64,000 nt of DNA from assembly GCF_001636055.1 (NCBI RefSeq), contig NZ_CP011789.1, positions 1,240,001 through 1,304,000 of the forward strand. The letters are read 5' to 3'. The stretch's first letter is position 1. The number at the start of each line of letters is the position of its first letter. The notes under the pieces were generated by a model. It saw nothing but the letters and a program-made list of their open reading frames with translations. It searched no databases and was not told the origin of the DNA. This document shows, piece by piece, positions 55,255 through 64,000 of the stretch. This DNA is from Pseudomonas putida. GTDB lineage: Bacteria > Pseudomonadota > Gammaproteobacteria > Pseudomonadales > Pseudomonadaceae. The position numbers and the translations under genes are program-made.

Positions 55255-56736
55255 ATGAGCAAAGAAGTACTGCTGGTTGTTGAATCGGTATCCAACGAAA
55301 AGGGTGTACCACCCGGCGTCATTTTCGAAGCGCTGGAAGTGGCCCTGGCTACCGCAACCAAAAAACGTTTTGAAGACGAAGTCGATCTGCGTGTGGAAAT
55401 CAACCGCCACACCGGTAGCTACGAGACCTTCCGTCGCTGGACCGTGGTCGACGAAAACGACCTGGACGATCCGGCGATTGAAACCTGGCTGGACAAGATC
55501 AAGGACTCTCATCCGGACGCCAAGATTGGCGACGTGATCGAGGAGAAGATCGAGTCCATCGAGTTCGGTCGTATCGCCGCCCAGACCGCGAAGCAGGTCA
55601 TCGTGCAGAAGGTCCGTGAGGCCGAGCGCGCCCAGGTGGTCGACGCCTACCGCGAGCGTGTCGGCGAGATCATCTCCGGCACCGTCAAGAAGGTCACCCG
55701 CGACAACGTCATCGTCGACCTGGGCAACAATGCCGAGGCGCTGCTGGCTCGCGAAGACATCATCCCGCGTGAGACTTTCCGCGTCGGTGTGCGCCTGCGT
55801 GCACTGCTCAAGGAAATCCGCACCGAGAACCGTGGCCCGCAGTTGATCCTGTCGCGTACCGCACCGCAGATGCTGATCGAGCTGTTCCGCATCGAAGTGC
55901 CGGAAATCGCCGAGGGCCTGATCGAGGTGATGGCAGCGTCCCGTGATCCGGGTTCGCGCGCCAAGATCGCCGTGCGCTCCAAGGACAAGCGTATCGATCC
56001 TCAAGGCGCCTGCATCGGCATGCGGGGTTCGCGCGTCCAGGCAGTCTCCGGTGAGTTGGGTGGTGAGCGTGTGGATATCGTCCTGTGGGACGAGAACCCG
56101 GCACAGTTCGTCATCAACGCCATGTCGCCGGCCGAAGTCGCGGCGATCATCGTTGACGAGGATGCCCACGCAATGGACATCGCCGTTGCCGAGGACAACC
56201 TGGCGCAGGCTATCGGCCGCGGCGGTCAGAACGTTCGCCTGGCCAGTCAGCTGACTGGCTGGACCCTGAACGTGATGACCGAGAAGGATATCCAGGCCAA
56301 GCAGCAAGCTGAAACAGGTGACATCCTGCGTAACTTCATCGAGGAACTGGAAGTCGACGAAGAGCTGGCACAGGTGCTGGTCGACGAAGGCTTCACCAGC
56401 CTCGAAGAAATTGCTTACGTACCGTTGGAAGAAATGCTCAACATCGATGGCTTCGACGAGGAAATCGTCAACGAGCTGCGTGCTCGTGCCAAGGACCGTT
56501 TGTTGACCAAAGCCATCGCTACCGAAGAAAAACTGGCAGACGCCCATCCGGCCGAAGACCTGCTCTCCCTCGAGGGCATGGACAAGGACCTGGCGGCGGA
56601 ACTGGCGGTGCGCGGCGTGGTTAACCGCGAAGACCTGGCCGAGCAGTCGATCGACGACCTGCTCGACATCGACGGCATCGACGAAGAGCGTGCCGGCAAG
56701 TTGATCATGGCCGCCCGAGCCCACTGGTTCGAGTAA
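55255..56736 (+). CDS. nusA: Transcription termination/antitermination factor NusA
   Basis: A 493-residue NusA: N-terminal polymerase-binding domain, S1 domain ([20 protein letters not shown] around residue 137), two KH domains ([20 protein letters not shown] and [17 protein letters not shown]), and two C-terminal acidic helix-hairpin repeats typical of proteobacteria. ATG at 55255. It couples with infB 27 bases downstream. Confidence 0.97.
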   Translation: MSKEVLLVVESVSNEKGVPPGVIFEALEVALATATKKRFEDEVDLRVEINRHTGSYETFRRWTVVDENDLDDPAIETWLDKIKDSHPDAKIGDVIEEKIESIEFGRIAAQTAKQVIVQKVREAERAQVVDAYRERVGEIISGTVKKVTRDNVIVDLGNNAEALLAREDIIPRETFRVGVRLRALLKEIRTENRGPQLILSRTAPQMLIELFRIEVPEIAEGLIEVMAASRDPGSRAKIAVRSKDKRIDPQGACIGMRGSRVQAVSGELGGERVDIVLWDENPAQFVINAMSPAEVAAIIVDEDAHAMDIAVAEDNLAQAIGRGGQNVRLASQLTGWTLNVMTEKDIQAKQQAETGDILRNFIEELEVDEELAQVLVDEGFTSLEEIAYVPLEEMLNIDGFDEEIVNELRARAKDRLLTKAIATEEKLADAHPAEDLLSLEGMDKDLAAELAVRGVVNREDLAEQSIDDLLDIDGIDEERAGKLIMAARAHWFE

Positions 56737-56763
56737 TTAGGCGCGGCCTGAGGAGAGAAGTGC

Positions 56764-59301
56764 ATGACGCAAGTCACGGTGAAAGAACTGGCCCAAGAGG
56801 TCGAGGCACCGGTAGAGCGCCTGCTGCAGCAGATGCGTGAGGCAGGTCTGCCGCACACCGACGCCGGTCAGGTAGTGACCGACAATGAGAAGCAGGTTCT
56901 GCTGACTCATCTGAAGAGCAGCCACAAGAGCAAGGCGGAAGAGCCACGCAAGATTACCTTGCAGCGCAAGACCACCAGCACCCTGCGTGTCGCCGGTAGC
57001 AAGAGCATCAGCGTAGAAGTACGCAAGAAGAAAGTATTCGTGCAGCGCAGCCCGGAAGAGATCCAGGCCGAGCAGAAGCGTGAGGCTGAAGAGCGCCGTG
57101 CCGCTGAGAATGCTGCGCGTGAGAAGGTCGAGGCCGAGACTCGCCAGCGTAACGAAGAGCAGGCTCGCCGTCAGGCCGCCGAAGCTCCGGTTGCGGCGCC
57201 TGCGCCACGTGCCGAATCGGCTCCGGCTGCTGCCGAGCCTGTAGTGGCCGATGCCCCGGTGTCCGATGACGCCGCGGCACGTGCCGCCGAGCGCAAGAAG
57301 GACGAGAACCGTCGCAACGAAAACCGCACCCGTGACGACGACCGTCGTGGCGCCGGTGGTGAGCGTCGTGGCGAAGCCCCTCGCGTGTCGATCAAGGTCA
57401 AGGTCAAGGAGAAGGAAAAAGCTCCGACTCCGCGCGCTGCACCGCGCACCACTGACGAAGAGAGCGATGGCGCGCGTCGTGGCCGTGGCGGCAAGAGCAA
57501 GCTGAAGAAGCGCAACCAGCACGGCTTCCAGAGCCCGACTGGTCCGGTCATCCGTGATGTCAGCATCGGCGAGACCATCACCGTCTCCGAGCTGGCTCAG
57601 CAGATGTCGGTCAAGGCTGCCGAAGTCGTCAAGTTCATGTTCAAGCTGGGTACTCCGGTCACCATCAACCAGGTGCTTGACCAGGAGACCGCTCAGTTGG
57701 TCGCCGAAGAGCTGGGCCACAAGGTCACCCTGGTCAGCGATACCGCCCTGGAAGACTCCCTGGCCGAATCGCTGAAGTTCGAAGGTGAAGTCGAGTCCCG
57801 CGCGCCGGTCGTGACCGTCATGGGCCACGTCGACCACGGCAAGACCTCGCTGCTCGACTACATCCGTCGTGCCAAGGTCGCCGCTGGCGAAGCCGGTGGT
57901 ATCACCCAGCACATCGGTGCCTACCACGTGGAAACCGACCGCGGCATGGTCACCTTCCTCGATACTCCGGGCCACGCTGCGTTTACCCAAATGCGTGCCC
58001 GCGGTGCCAAGGCGACCGACATCGTCATCCTGGTGGTGGCGGCGGACGACGGCGTGATGCCACAGACCCGTGAGGCCGTTCAGCATGCGAAAGCTGCTGG
58101 TGTTCCGCTGGTGGTCGCGGTGAACAAGATCGACAAGCCGGGTGCCGACCTCGATCGCATCCGCAACGAACTGGCCGTCGAAGGCGTGACCTCCGAGGAC
58201 TGGGGTGGTGACACTCCGTTCGTCAAGGTTTCGGCGAAGATGGGTACCGGTGTCGACGAACTGCTCGAAGCCGTCCTGCTGCAAGCAGAGATTCTCGAGC
58301 TGACCGCCACCCCGACCGCACCTGGTCGTGGCGTTGTCGTCGAGTCGCGTCTGGACAAGGGCCGCGGTCCGGTCGCCACCATCCTGGTTCAGGACGGTAC
58401 GCTGCGTCAGGGCGACATGGTTCTGGTTGGCTCCAACTATGGCCGCGTACGTGCCATGCTCGACGAGAACGGCAAGCCTGTGAAGGAAGCCGGCCCGTCG
58501 ATCCCGGTCGAGATCCTCGGCCTGGATGGCACCCCGGAAGCCGGTGACGAGCTGTCCGTGGTCGCTGACGAGAAGAAGGCACGTGAAGTCGCCCTGTTCC
58601 GTCAAGGCAAGTACCGTGAGGTCAAGCTGGCCCGTGCTCACGCCGGCAAGCTGGAAAACATCTTCGAGACCATGGGTCAGGAAGAGAAGAAGACCCTCAA
58701 CATCGTCCTCAAGACCGACGTGCGCGGCTCTCTGGAAGCACTCCAGGGCTCGCTCGGCAGCCTGGGCAACGACGAAGTTCAGGTGCGCGTCATCGGTGGC
58801 GGCGTCGGTGGTATCACCGAGAGCGACGCCAACCTGGCGCTGGCTTCGAATGCAGTACTGTTCGGCTTCAACGTGCGTGCCGATGCCGGCGCGCGCAAGA
58901 TCGTCGAGCAGGAAGGTCTGGATATGCGTTACTACAACGTGATCTACGACATCATCGAAGACGTCAAGAAAGCCCTGACCGGCATGCTCGGCAGCGATGT
59001 TCGCGAGAACATCCTGGGTGTCGCCGAAGTGCGTGATGTGTTCCGTTCTCCGAAGTTCGGCGCCATCGCTGGCTGTATGGTCATCGAAGGTACCGTGTAC
59101 CGCAACCGTCCGATCCGCGTACTGCGCGAGGACGTTGTGATCTTCGAAGGCGAGCTGGAATCGCTGCGTCGCTTCAAGGACGACGCCGCCGAAGTGCGTA
59201 ACGGCATGGAGTGCGGTATCGGCGTCAAGAGCTACAACGACGTCAAGGTCGGCGACAAGATCGAAGTCTTCGAGAAAGTCCAGGTTGCCCGTACCCTGTA
59301 A
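56764..59301 (+). CDS. infB: Translation initiation factor IF-2
   Basis: An 845-residue GTPase. The N-terminus has an IF2-N domain, a long Ala/Glu/Arg-rich linker (about residues 95-240), and a second IF2-N domain. The GTPase motifs are GHVDHGKT (G1), DTPGHAAF (G3) and NKIDKPGAD (G4), followed by the C-terminal fMet-tRNA-binding domains. It loads the initiator tRNA encoded at the head of the same operon. GAGAGAAG precedes the ATG. Confidence 0.98.
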   Translation: MTQVTVKELAQEVEAPVERLLQQMREAGLPHTDAGQVVTDNEKQVLLTHLKSSHKSKAEEPRKITLQRKTTSTLRVAGSKSISVEVRKKKVFVQRSPEEIQAEQKREAEERRAAENAAREKVEAETRQRNEEQARRQAAEAPVAAPAPRAESAPAAAEPVVADAPVSDDAAARAAERKKDENRRNENRTRDDDRRGAGGERRGEAPRVSIKVKVKEKEKAPTPRAAPRTTDEESDGARRGRGGKSKLKKRNQHGFQSPTGPVIRDVSIGETITVSELAQQMSVKAAEVVKFMFKLGTPVTINQVLDQETAQLVAEELGHKVTLVSDTALEDSLAESLKFEGEVESRAPVVTVMGHVDHGKTSLLDYIRRAKVAAGEAGGITQHIGAYHVETDRGMVTFLDTPGHAAFTQMRARGAKATDIVILVVAADDGVMPQTREAVQHAKAAGVPLVVAVNKIDKPGADLDRIRNELAVEGVTSEDWGGDTPFVKVSAKMGTGVDELLEAVLLQAEILELTATPTAPGRGVVVESRLDKGRGPVATILVQDGTLRQGDMVLVGSNYGRVRAMLDENGKPVKEAGPSIPVEILGLDGTPEAGDELSVVADEKKAREVALFRQGKYREVKLARAHAGKLENIFETMGQEEKKTLNIVLKTDVRGSLEALQGSLGSLGNDEVQVRVIGGGVGGITESDANLALASNAVLFGFNVRADAGARKIVEQEGLDMRYYNVIYDIIEDVKKALTGMLGSDVRENILGVAEVRDVFRSPKFGAIAGCMVIEGTVYRNRPIRVLREDVVIFEGELESLRRFKDDAAEVRNGMECGIGVKSYNDVKVGDKIEVFEKVQVARTL

Positions 59302-59356
59302 GGGATGGGCGCGGCCCAGGCCCCGTCGCAAGGCGGCTGGCTGGGCCTCTGAAGGT

Positions 59357-59393
59357 AACGCCCGGTCAGGCACACCCGCCTGACCGGGCGTTT
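59357..59393 (+). terminator. Perfect 15-bp hairpin between infB and rbfA
   Basis: Stem 59357-59371 pairs with 59378-59392 around an ACACCC loop, followed by TTT only. It could partly terminate after infB or mark an RNase processing site; rbfA begins 27 bases later. Confidence 0.65.
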
Positions 59394-59419
59394 GCCGCTT
59401 TAAGATACAGGTAGCAAAA

Positions 59420-59818
59420 ATGGCAAAAGAATATAGCCGTACCCAACGCATCGGCGACCAGATGCAGCGCGAGCTGGCCGAGTTGATCCGCCGTGAAGTC
59501 AAGGATCCACGTGTGGGCCTGGTGACCATCACCGCGGTCGACGTCAGTCGTGATCTCGGTCACGCCAAGGTTTTCATCACCGTGATGGGCCAGGATGACG
59601 CCGACGCCGTACCCCAGACCCTCAAGGCGCTCAACAGTGCCGCCAGTTTCCTGCGTCTGCACCTCGGGCGGGCGATGCAACTGCGCAGCGTTCCACAACT
59701 GCATTTCCACTTCGATGAAAGTGTCAGCCGGGGTGTTCACCTCTCGGCACTGATCGAGCGTGCGGTGGCTGAAGATCGCCTGCACAAGGATGCCGACGAG
59801 CTGGACACCAAGGAGTAA
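59420..59818 (+). CDS. rbfA: 30S ribosome-binding factor RbfA
   Basis: A 132-residue KH-like protein needed for 16S 5'-end maturation and cold growth. The opening [20 protein letters not shown] and the segment [11 protein letters not shown] are family marks. It follows infB and sits 3 bases before truB, so the two are tightly coupled. Confidence 0.95.
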   Translation: MAKEYSRTQRIGDQMQRELAELIRREVKDPRVGLVTITAVDVSRDLGHAKVFITVMGQDDADAVPQTLKALNSAASFLRLHLGRAMQLRSVPQLHFHFDESVSRGVHLSALIERAVAEDRLHKDADELDTKE

Positions 59819-59821
59819 GCG

Positions 59822-60739
59822 GTGGCCCAGGTCAAACGTATCCGTCGTAACGTCAGCGGTATCATCCTGCTCGACAAGCCCTTGGGTTTCACCTCCAATG
59901 CAGCGTTGCAGAAGGTCCGCTGGCTGCTCAATGCAGAAAAGGCCGGCCATACCGGCAGCCTCGACCCACTGGCCACCGGTGTTTTGCCGCTGTGCTTCGG
60001 TGAGGCCACCAAGTTTTCGCAGTACCTGCTCGATTCCGACAAGGGCTACGAAACCGTCATGCAGCTGGGGCAGACTACCAGCACCGCGGACGCCGAAGGC
60101 GAGGTGCTGCAGACCCGCGAGGTGACCGTTGGTCGCGCCGATATCGAAGCCGCGATCCCGCGTTTTCGAGGTGAAATCCGCCAGGTGCCGCCGATGTACT
60201 CGGCGCTCAAGCGTGACGGCCAGCCGCTTTACAAGCTGGCGCGTGCAGGAGAGGTAGTGGAGCGCGAGGCGCGTTCTGTTACTATTAACCGCTTGGAGTT
60301 GCTCGAGTGCGAAGGCACCCGTGCGCGCCTCTCGGTCGGCTGCAGCAAAGGCACCTATATCCGCACCTTGGTCGAGGATATCGGTGAGGTGCTGGGCTGT
60401 GGTGCCTATGTCGCAGAACTGCGTCGCACCCAGGCCGGGCCTTTCGCCCTGGCACAGACCGTGACGCTCGAGGAGCTCGAGCAGGCGCATGCCGAAGGCG
60501 GCAACGAAGCACTCGATCGCTTCCTCATGCCGTCCGACAGCGGGCTGCAGGACTGGCCGCTGGTGCTGTTGTCCGAGCACAGCGCGTTCTACTGGCTGCA
60601 CGGTCAGTCAGTGCGAGCACCGGACGCGCCGCAGTTCGGCATGGTCCGGGTACAGGATCACAATGGTCGCTTCATCGGTATCGGTGAAGTGAGCGAAGAC
60701 GGGCGCATTGCGCCGCGTCGACTGATTCGGTCGGAATGA
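59822..60739 (+). CDS. truB: tRNA pseudouridine-55 synthase
   Basis: A 305-residue pseudouridine synthase. The catalytic Asp48 is in [14 protein letters not shown], the same position as in E. coli, and a PUA-like C-terminal domain follows. It starts at GTG three bases after rbfA. It makes the universal pseudouridine-55 in the tRNA T-loop. Confidence 0.96.
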   Translation: MAQVKRIRRNVSGIILLDKPLGFTSNAALQKVRWLLNAEKAGHTGSLDPLATGVLPLCFGEATKFSQYLLDSDKGYETVMQLGQTTSTADAEGEVLQTREVTVGRADIEAAIPRFRGEIRQVPPMYSALKRDGQPLYKLARAGEVVEREARSVTINRLELLECEGTRARLSVGCSKGTYIRTLVEDIGEVLGCGAYVAELRRTQAGPFALAQTVTLEELEQAHAEGGNEALDRFLMPSDSGLQDWPLVLLSEHSAFYWLHGQSVRAPDAPQFGMVRVQDHNGRFIGIGEVSEDGRIAPRRLIRSE

Positions 60740-60851
60740 CCGAAACCACAGGGCAGGGCTTCGGTCGTGCGCTGGGGAACCGAGGATGGCTGTCAGTAGG
60801 CACGGTCATACCTCTTTTTATTAATACAGGGATTCAAGTCCCTGGCCTATT

Positions 60852-60871
60852 GGACCCCGCTTGCGGGATCC
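60852..60871 (+). promoter_or_regulatory. Hairpin in the rpsO leader
   Basis: GGACCCCGC-TT-GCGGGATCC forms a compact palindromic stem with one mismatch, 20 bases before rpsO. In E. coli S15 represses its own mRNA through leader structure; this fold could serve that role, but the sequence alone does not prove it. Confidence 0.45.
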
Positions 60872-60890
60872 GTTTATCAGGAGAAGCCAA

Positions 60891-61160
60891 ATGGCCCTCA
60901 GCGTCGAAGAAAAAGCTCAGATCGTTGCCGATTACCAGCAAGCCGCCGGCGATACCGGTAGCCCGGAAGTGCAGGTTGCTCTGCTGACCGCCAACATCAA
61001 CAAGCTGCAAGGCCACTTCAAGGCCAACGAAAAAGACCACCACTCCCGTCGTGGTCTGATCCGTATGGTCAACCAGCGTCGTAAGCTGCTGGATTACCTG
61101 AAGGGCAAAGACACCACTCGTTACAGCGCCCTGATCGGTCGCCTGGGCCTGCGTCGCTAA
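60891..61160 (+). CDS. rpsO: 30S ribosomal protein S15
   Basis: An 89-residue S15, with [17 protein letters not shown] and [15 protein letters not shown], which contact 16S helices 20-22. AGGAGA precedes the ATG at 60891. It is followed by the hairpin leader of pnp, the conserved rpsO-pnp pair. Confidence 0.97.
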   Translation: MALSVEEKAQIVADYQQAAGDTGSPEVQVALLTANINKLQGHFKANEKDHHSRRGLIRMVNQRRKLLDYLKGKDTTRYSALIGRLGLRR

Positions 61161-61184
61161 TAGCGGACTGGCCAGTGGTGTGCA

Positions 61185-61240
61185 TGGCGTGTCGCATGCT
61201 TGGGGAGCGCTGCTTGTCAGCGCTACCCTTGGACACGCCA
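61185..61240 (+). promoter_or_regulatory. Long double hairpin in the rpsO-pnp gap (candidate RNase III/PNPase control site)
   Basis: TGGCGTGTC (61185-61193) pairs with GACACGCCA (61232-61240). An inner stem AGCGCTG/CAGCGCT (61206-61212, 61218-61224) closes a 5-base loop. In E. coli the pnp leader hairpin is cut by RNase III and then degraded by PNPase, giving autoregulation. Position and shape fit, but there is no sequence proof of RNase III cutting. The remaining 179 bases up to pnp show nothing else clear. Confidence 0.6.
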
Positions 61241-61419
61241 CGCGTATCTCCGAGGTTGGCAGCCTGATGCCGTCGAGCGAATTTTTCGCAAGACGCCCAG
61301 GCTCCCAGCCTCGTGTTGTATCTGGACGGTCAACGGAGTCGACACTCCCTTCCGCCCAAGAATTCGCAAGATCCCAGTTTTCCCAGTTCCCCCAAGAGCC
61401 ACTGAAAAGGTAGGAAACC

Positions 61420-63525
61420 GTGAACCCGGTAATCAAGACGTTCCAGTTCGGTCAATCGACCGTCACTCTCGAAACGGGCCGCATTGCCCGTCAGGCCACC
61501 GGCGCCGTGCTGGTCACCGTCGACAACGATGTCACCGTGCTGGTGACCGTGGTCGGTGCCAAGCAAGCCGATCCAGGCAAGGGCTTCTTCCCGCTGTCCG
61601 TGCACTATCAGGAAAAGACCTACGCCGCTGGCAAGATCCCTGGCGGTTTCTTCAAGCGTGAAGGCCGTCCTTCCGAGAAAGAAACCCTGACCTCGCGTCT
61701 GATCGACCGTCCGATTCGCCCGCTCTTCCCTGAAGGCTTCATGAACGAAGTGCAGGTCGTCTGCACCGTGGTTTCCACCAGCAAGAAGACCGATCCGGAC
61801 ATCGCTGCGATGATCGGTACCTCGGCTGCCCTGGCCATCTCCGGCATTCCGTTCGAAGGCCCGATCGGCGCCGCCCGCGTTGCCTTCCACGAAAGCACCG
61901 GCTACCTGCTTAACCCGACCTACGAGCAACTGGCTGCCTCGAGCCTGGACATGGTCGTTGCCGGTACCTCCGACGCCGTACTGATGGTCGAATCGGAAGC
62001 CCAGGAACTGACCGAAGACCAGATGCTGGGCGCCGTGCTGTTCGCCCACGACGAGTTCCAGGCTGTGATCAAGGCCGTCAAGGAACTGGCCGCCGAAGCC
62101 GGCAAGCCAACCTGGGACTGGAAACCAGCCGTTGCCAACACTGCACTGTTCGACGCTATTCGTGCCGAGTTCGGTGAAGCCGTATCCCAGGGCTACACCA
62201 TCACCGTCAAGGCCGACCGCTACGCGCGCCTGGGCGAGCTGCGTGACCAGGCCATCGCCAAGTTCTCCGGTGAAGAAGGCCAGCCATCGGCGAGCGAAGT
62301 CAAAGACATCTTCGGCGAAATCGAGTACCGCACCGTTCGCGAAAACATCGTCAACGGCAAGCCGCGTATCGACGGTCGCGACACCAAGACCGTACGTCCG
62401 CTGAACATCGAAGTCGGTGTTCTGCCCAAGACCCACGGTTCGGCACTGTTCACCCGTGGTGAAACCCAGGCCCTGGTCGTTGCCACCCTCGGCACCGCCC
62501 GTGACGCCCAGCTGCTGGACACTCTCGAAGGCGAGAAGAAAGACCCCTTCATGCTGCACTACAACTTCCCGCCGTTCTCGGTAGGCGAATGTGGTCGCAT
62601 GGGCGGTGCTGGCCGTCGTGAGATCGGTCACGGCCGTCTGGCTCGTCGCTCGGTCCAGGCCATGCTGCCTGCCGCTGACGTGTTCCCGTACACCATCCGC
62701 GTCGTTTCGGAAATCACCGAATCCAACGGTTCGAGCTCCATGGCTTCGGTCTGCGGTGCTTCCCTGGCTCTGATGGACGCTGGCGTTCCAATGAAAGCGC
62801 CGGTTGCCGGTATCGCCATGGGCCTGGTCAAGGAAGGCGAGAAGTTCGCGATCCTGACTGACATCCTGGGTGACGAAGACCACCTGGGCGACATGGACTT
62901 CAAGGTTGCCGGTACCGCCAAAGGTGTTACCGCGCTGCAGATGGACATCAAGATCAACGGCATCACCGAAGAGATCATGGAGATCGCCCTGGGCCAGGCC
63001 CTGGAAGCTCGCCTGAACATCCTCGGCCAGATGAACCAGATCATCGGTCAGTCGCGTACCGAGCTGTCGGCCAACGCCCCGACCATGATCGCGATGAAGA
63101 TCGACACCGACAAGATCCGTGACGTCATCGGTAAAGGCGGCGCCACCATCCGCGCCATCTGTGAAGAGACCAAAGCTTCGATCGACATCGAAGACGACGG
63201 CTCGATCAAGATCTTCGGCGAAACCAAGGAAGCGGCAGATGCTGCCAAGCAGCGCATCCTGGGTATCACCGCAGAAGCCGAGATCGGCAAGATCTACGTC
63301 GGCAAGGTCGAGCGTATCGTCGACTTCGGCGCCTTCGTCAACATCCTGCCTGGCAAGGACGGTCTGGTGCACATCTCCATGCTCAGCGATGCGCGTGTAG
63401 AGAAGGTTACCGACGTGCTGAAAGAAGGCCAGGAAGTCGAAGTACTGGTACTGGACGTGGACAACCGCGGCCGTATCAAGCTGTCGATCAAGGACGTCGC
63501 CGCTGCCAAGGCATCGGGTGTCTAA
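61420..63525 (+). CDS. pnp: Polyribonucleotide nucleotidyltransferase (PNPase)
   Basis: A 701-residue phosphorolytic 3'-5' exoribonuclease: two RNase PH-like domains (the second carrying [14 protein letters not shown]), a helical linker, KH ([19 protein letters not shown]) and S1 ([20 protein letters not shown]) domains. It starts at GTG 61420 after a TAGGAAA site. It degrades mRNA and is part of the degradosome. A strong terminator follows. Confidence 0.98.
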   Translation: MNPVIKTFQFGQSTVTLETGRIARQATGAVLVTVDNDVTVLVTVVGAKQADPGKGFFPLSVHYQEKTYAAGKIPGGFFKREGRPSEKETLTSRLIDRPIRPLFPEGFMNEVQVVCTVVSTSKKTDPDIAAMIGTSAALAISGIPFEGPIGAARVAFHESTGYLLNPTYEQLAASSLDMVVAGTSDAVLMVESEAQELTEDQMLGAVLFAHDEFQAVIKAVKELAAEAGKPTWDWKPAVANTALFDAIRAEFGEAVSQGYTITVKADRYARLGELRDQAIAKFSGEEGQPSASEVKDIFGEIEYRTVRENIVNGKPRIDGRDTKTVRPLNIEVGVLPKTHGSALFTRGETQALVVATLGTARDAQLLDTLEGEKKDPFMLHYNFPPFSVGECGRMGGAGRREIGHGRLARRSVQAMLPAADVFPYTIRVVSEITESNGSSSMASVCGASLALMDAGVPMKAPVAGIAMGLVKEGEKFAILTDILGDEDHLGDMDFKVAGTAKGVTALQMDIKINGITEEIMEIALGQALEARLNILGQMNQIIGQSRTELSANAPTMIAMKIDTDKIRDVIGKGGATIRAICEETKASIDIEDDGSIKIFGETKEAADAAKQRILGITAEAEIGKIYVGKVERIVDFGAFVNILPGKDGLVHISMLSDARVEKVTDVLKEGQEVEVLVLDVDNRGRIKLSIKDVAAAKASGV

Positions 63526-63544
63526 GCCTTATCGGCAATGACTG

Positions 63545-63577
63545 AAAAAAGGACCTCCTCGGAGGTCCTTTTTTTAT
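63545..63577 (+). terminator. Intrinsic terminator of pnp
   Basis: An A6 run, stem GGACCTC-CTCG-GAGGTCC, then T7, 20 bases after the pnp stop. It ends the metY-to-pnp operon and isolates the next gene. Confidence 0.92.
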
Positions 63578-63710
63578 GCGCGCAGAAAAACCTGTTGGAC
63601 TTGCATCTTGCATGCAGGTTTTTCGTCGGGGTTGCAAATTGCACGACTCTCCTGACAAGTGAAATGCCGTAACTCTTTGTTTTTAAAGGAATCAAGCGAA
63701 GCGGAAAAAC

Positions 63711-63726
63711 TGGCACAGCCCCTGCA
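63711..63726 (+). promoter_or_regulatory. Sigma-54 (RpoN) promoter for the BON-domain gene
   Basis: TGGCACAGCCCCTGCA matches TGGCAC-N5-TTGCA with the invariant GG (63712-63713) and GC (63724-63725) 10 bases apart. The start site would be near 63737, 55 bases before the gene. Two TTGCA-N2-TTGCA repeats lie upstream (63601-63612 and 63632-63643) and could be activator sites. Confidence 0.6.
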
Positions 63727-63791
63727 ACTACCTTCATACCTGCAGCCAGGAACCTCGGCGCAGATCTTTCGAATAAACAGGAGTGACCCAC

Positions 63792-64000
63792 ATGAAGAAG
63801 TTTGCCATTGCTGCCGCTACTGCTACCGCCCTGACTCTGTCGATGGCTAACGGCGCATTCGCCGCAGAGGCTACCCAAGCTCCAGTGATGCTGGCTTCCA
63901 ACCAACCGGTGGCCGACGCCAAGCAAGAAACCTCGGACACCTGGATCACCACCAAGGTCAAGGCTGATCTGCTGACCGAAAAAGGCATCCCAGGCAGCGA
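63792..64000 (+). CDS. BON-domain (OsmY-like) periplasmic protein, partial
   Basis: Only the first 69 codons are in the window. A signal peptide (MKKFAIAAATATALTLSMAN, cleavage near GAFA-AE) is followed by a short linker and DTWITTKVKADLLTEKGI, the start of a BON domain as in OsmY. Such proteins bind phospholipid or envelope structures and respond to osmotic or envelope stress. AGGAGTGA precedes the ATG. The sigma-54 site upstream is unusual for this family. Confidence 0.8.
   Translation, partial: MKKFAIAAATATALTLSMANGAFAAEATQAPVMLASNQPVADAKQETSDTWITTKVKADLLTEKGIPGS

Noticed and set aside
56737..59532. 931-codon minus-strand frame opposite infB
   Set aside because: The translation is low-complexity and matches no family; it is a shadow of infB.

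Overview
The window comes from a Pseudomonas chromosome, most likely the P. putida group. The evidence is gene content and order: a complete nicotinate (nic) cluster, the ggt-mcpS-pcaHG neighbourhood, the lldPDE lactate operon, and the block smpB-ratAB-bamE-fur-recN-grpE-dnaK-dnaJ-dapB-carAB-greA-yhbY-rlmE-ftsH-folP-glmM-tpiA-secG-rimP-nusA-infB-rbfA-truB-rpsO-pnp, all with the lengths and active-site residues expected of Pseudomonas proteins. GC is high (roughly 60-65% by eye), which explains the many long antisense open frames. Several gene starts were set by ribosome-binding sites and family length rather than by the longest frame.

Region 1 (1-9.6 kb) is aerobic nicotinic acid catabolism. 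nicAB (nicotinate to 6-hydroxynicotinate; nicB is cut by the left edge), nicR (MarR-type repressor) and nicX point left. nicCDEFTP (monooxygenase, deformylase, maleate isomerase, maleamate amidase, MFS transporter, OprD-like porin) point right. Two dyads in the nicX/nicC divergent region look like NicR operators.

Region 2 (9.6-15.6 kb) starts with a long inverted pair of REP-type repeats. It then holds a LysR/TSUP-permease pair, a quinol-monooxygenase-like gene divergent from mdaB, another LysR gene, and a periplasmic gamma-glutamyltransferase.

Region 3 (15.6-26 kb) has two tandem chemoreceptors, the second McpS-like and the first apparently the same receptor with about 103 residues of sensor domain missing. 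It also has a YpfJ-type metallopeptidase, pcaHG with a PcaQ-type operator, a purine permease-trmA pair, and an MFS exporter.

Region 4 (26-33 kb) is lactate use: lldP-lldD-dld with divergent lldR, a perfect LldR/PdhR-type operator, and a candidate Hfq/Crc CA motif before lldP.

Region 5 (33-64 kb) is core biology: trans-translation, envelope assembly, iron control, DNA repair, the heat-shock chaperones (two good RpoH promoters), lysine and carbamoyl-phosphate synthesis, transcript fidelity, rRNA methylation, proteolysis, folate and cell-wall precursors. It continues with tRNA-Leu(GAG), then the initiator tRNA at the head of the rimP-nusA-infB-rbfA-truB-rpsO-pnp translation/transcription operon. 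The window ends in a BON-domain periplasmic protein preceded by a good sigma-54 promoter match.

I saw no CRISPR array, insertion sequence, prophage or clearly undescribed multi-gene system. The most interesting signals are regulatory or structural: the REP superstructure with a shared non-REP tail, the domain-loss chemoreceptor pair, the sigma-54 site, the carA leader, the near-leaderless smpB promoter, and the rpsO-pnp hairpin.
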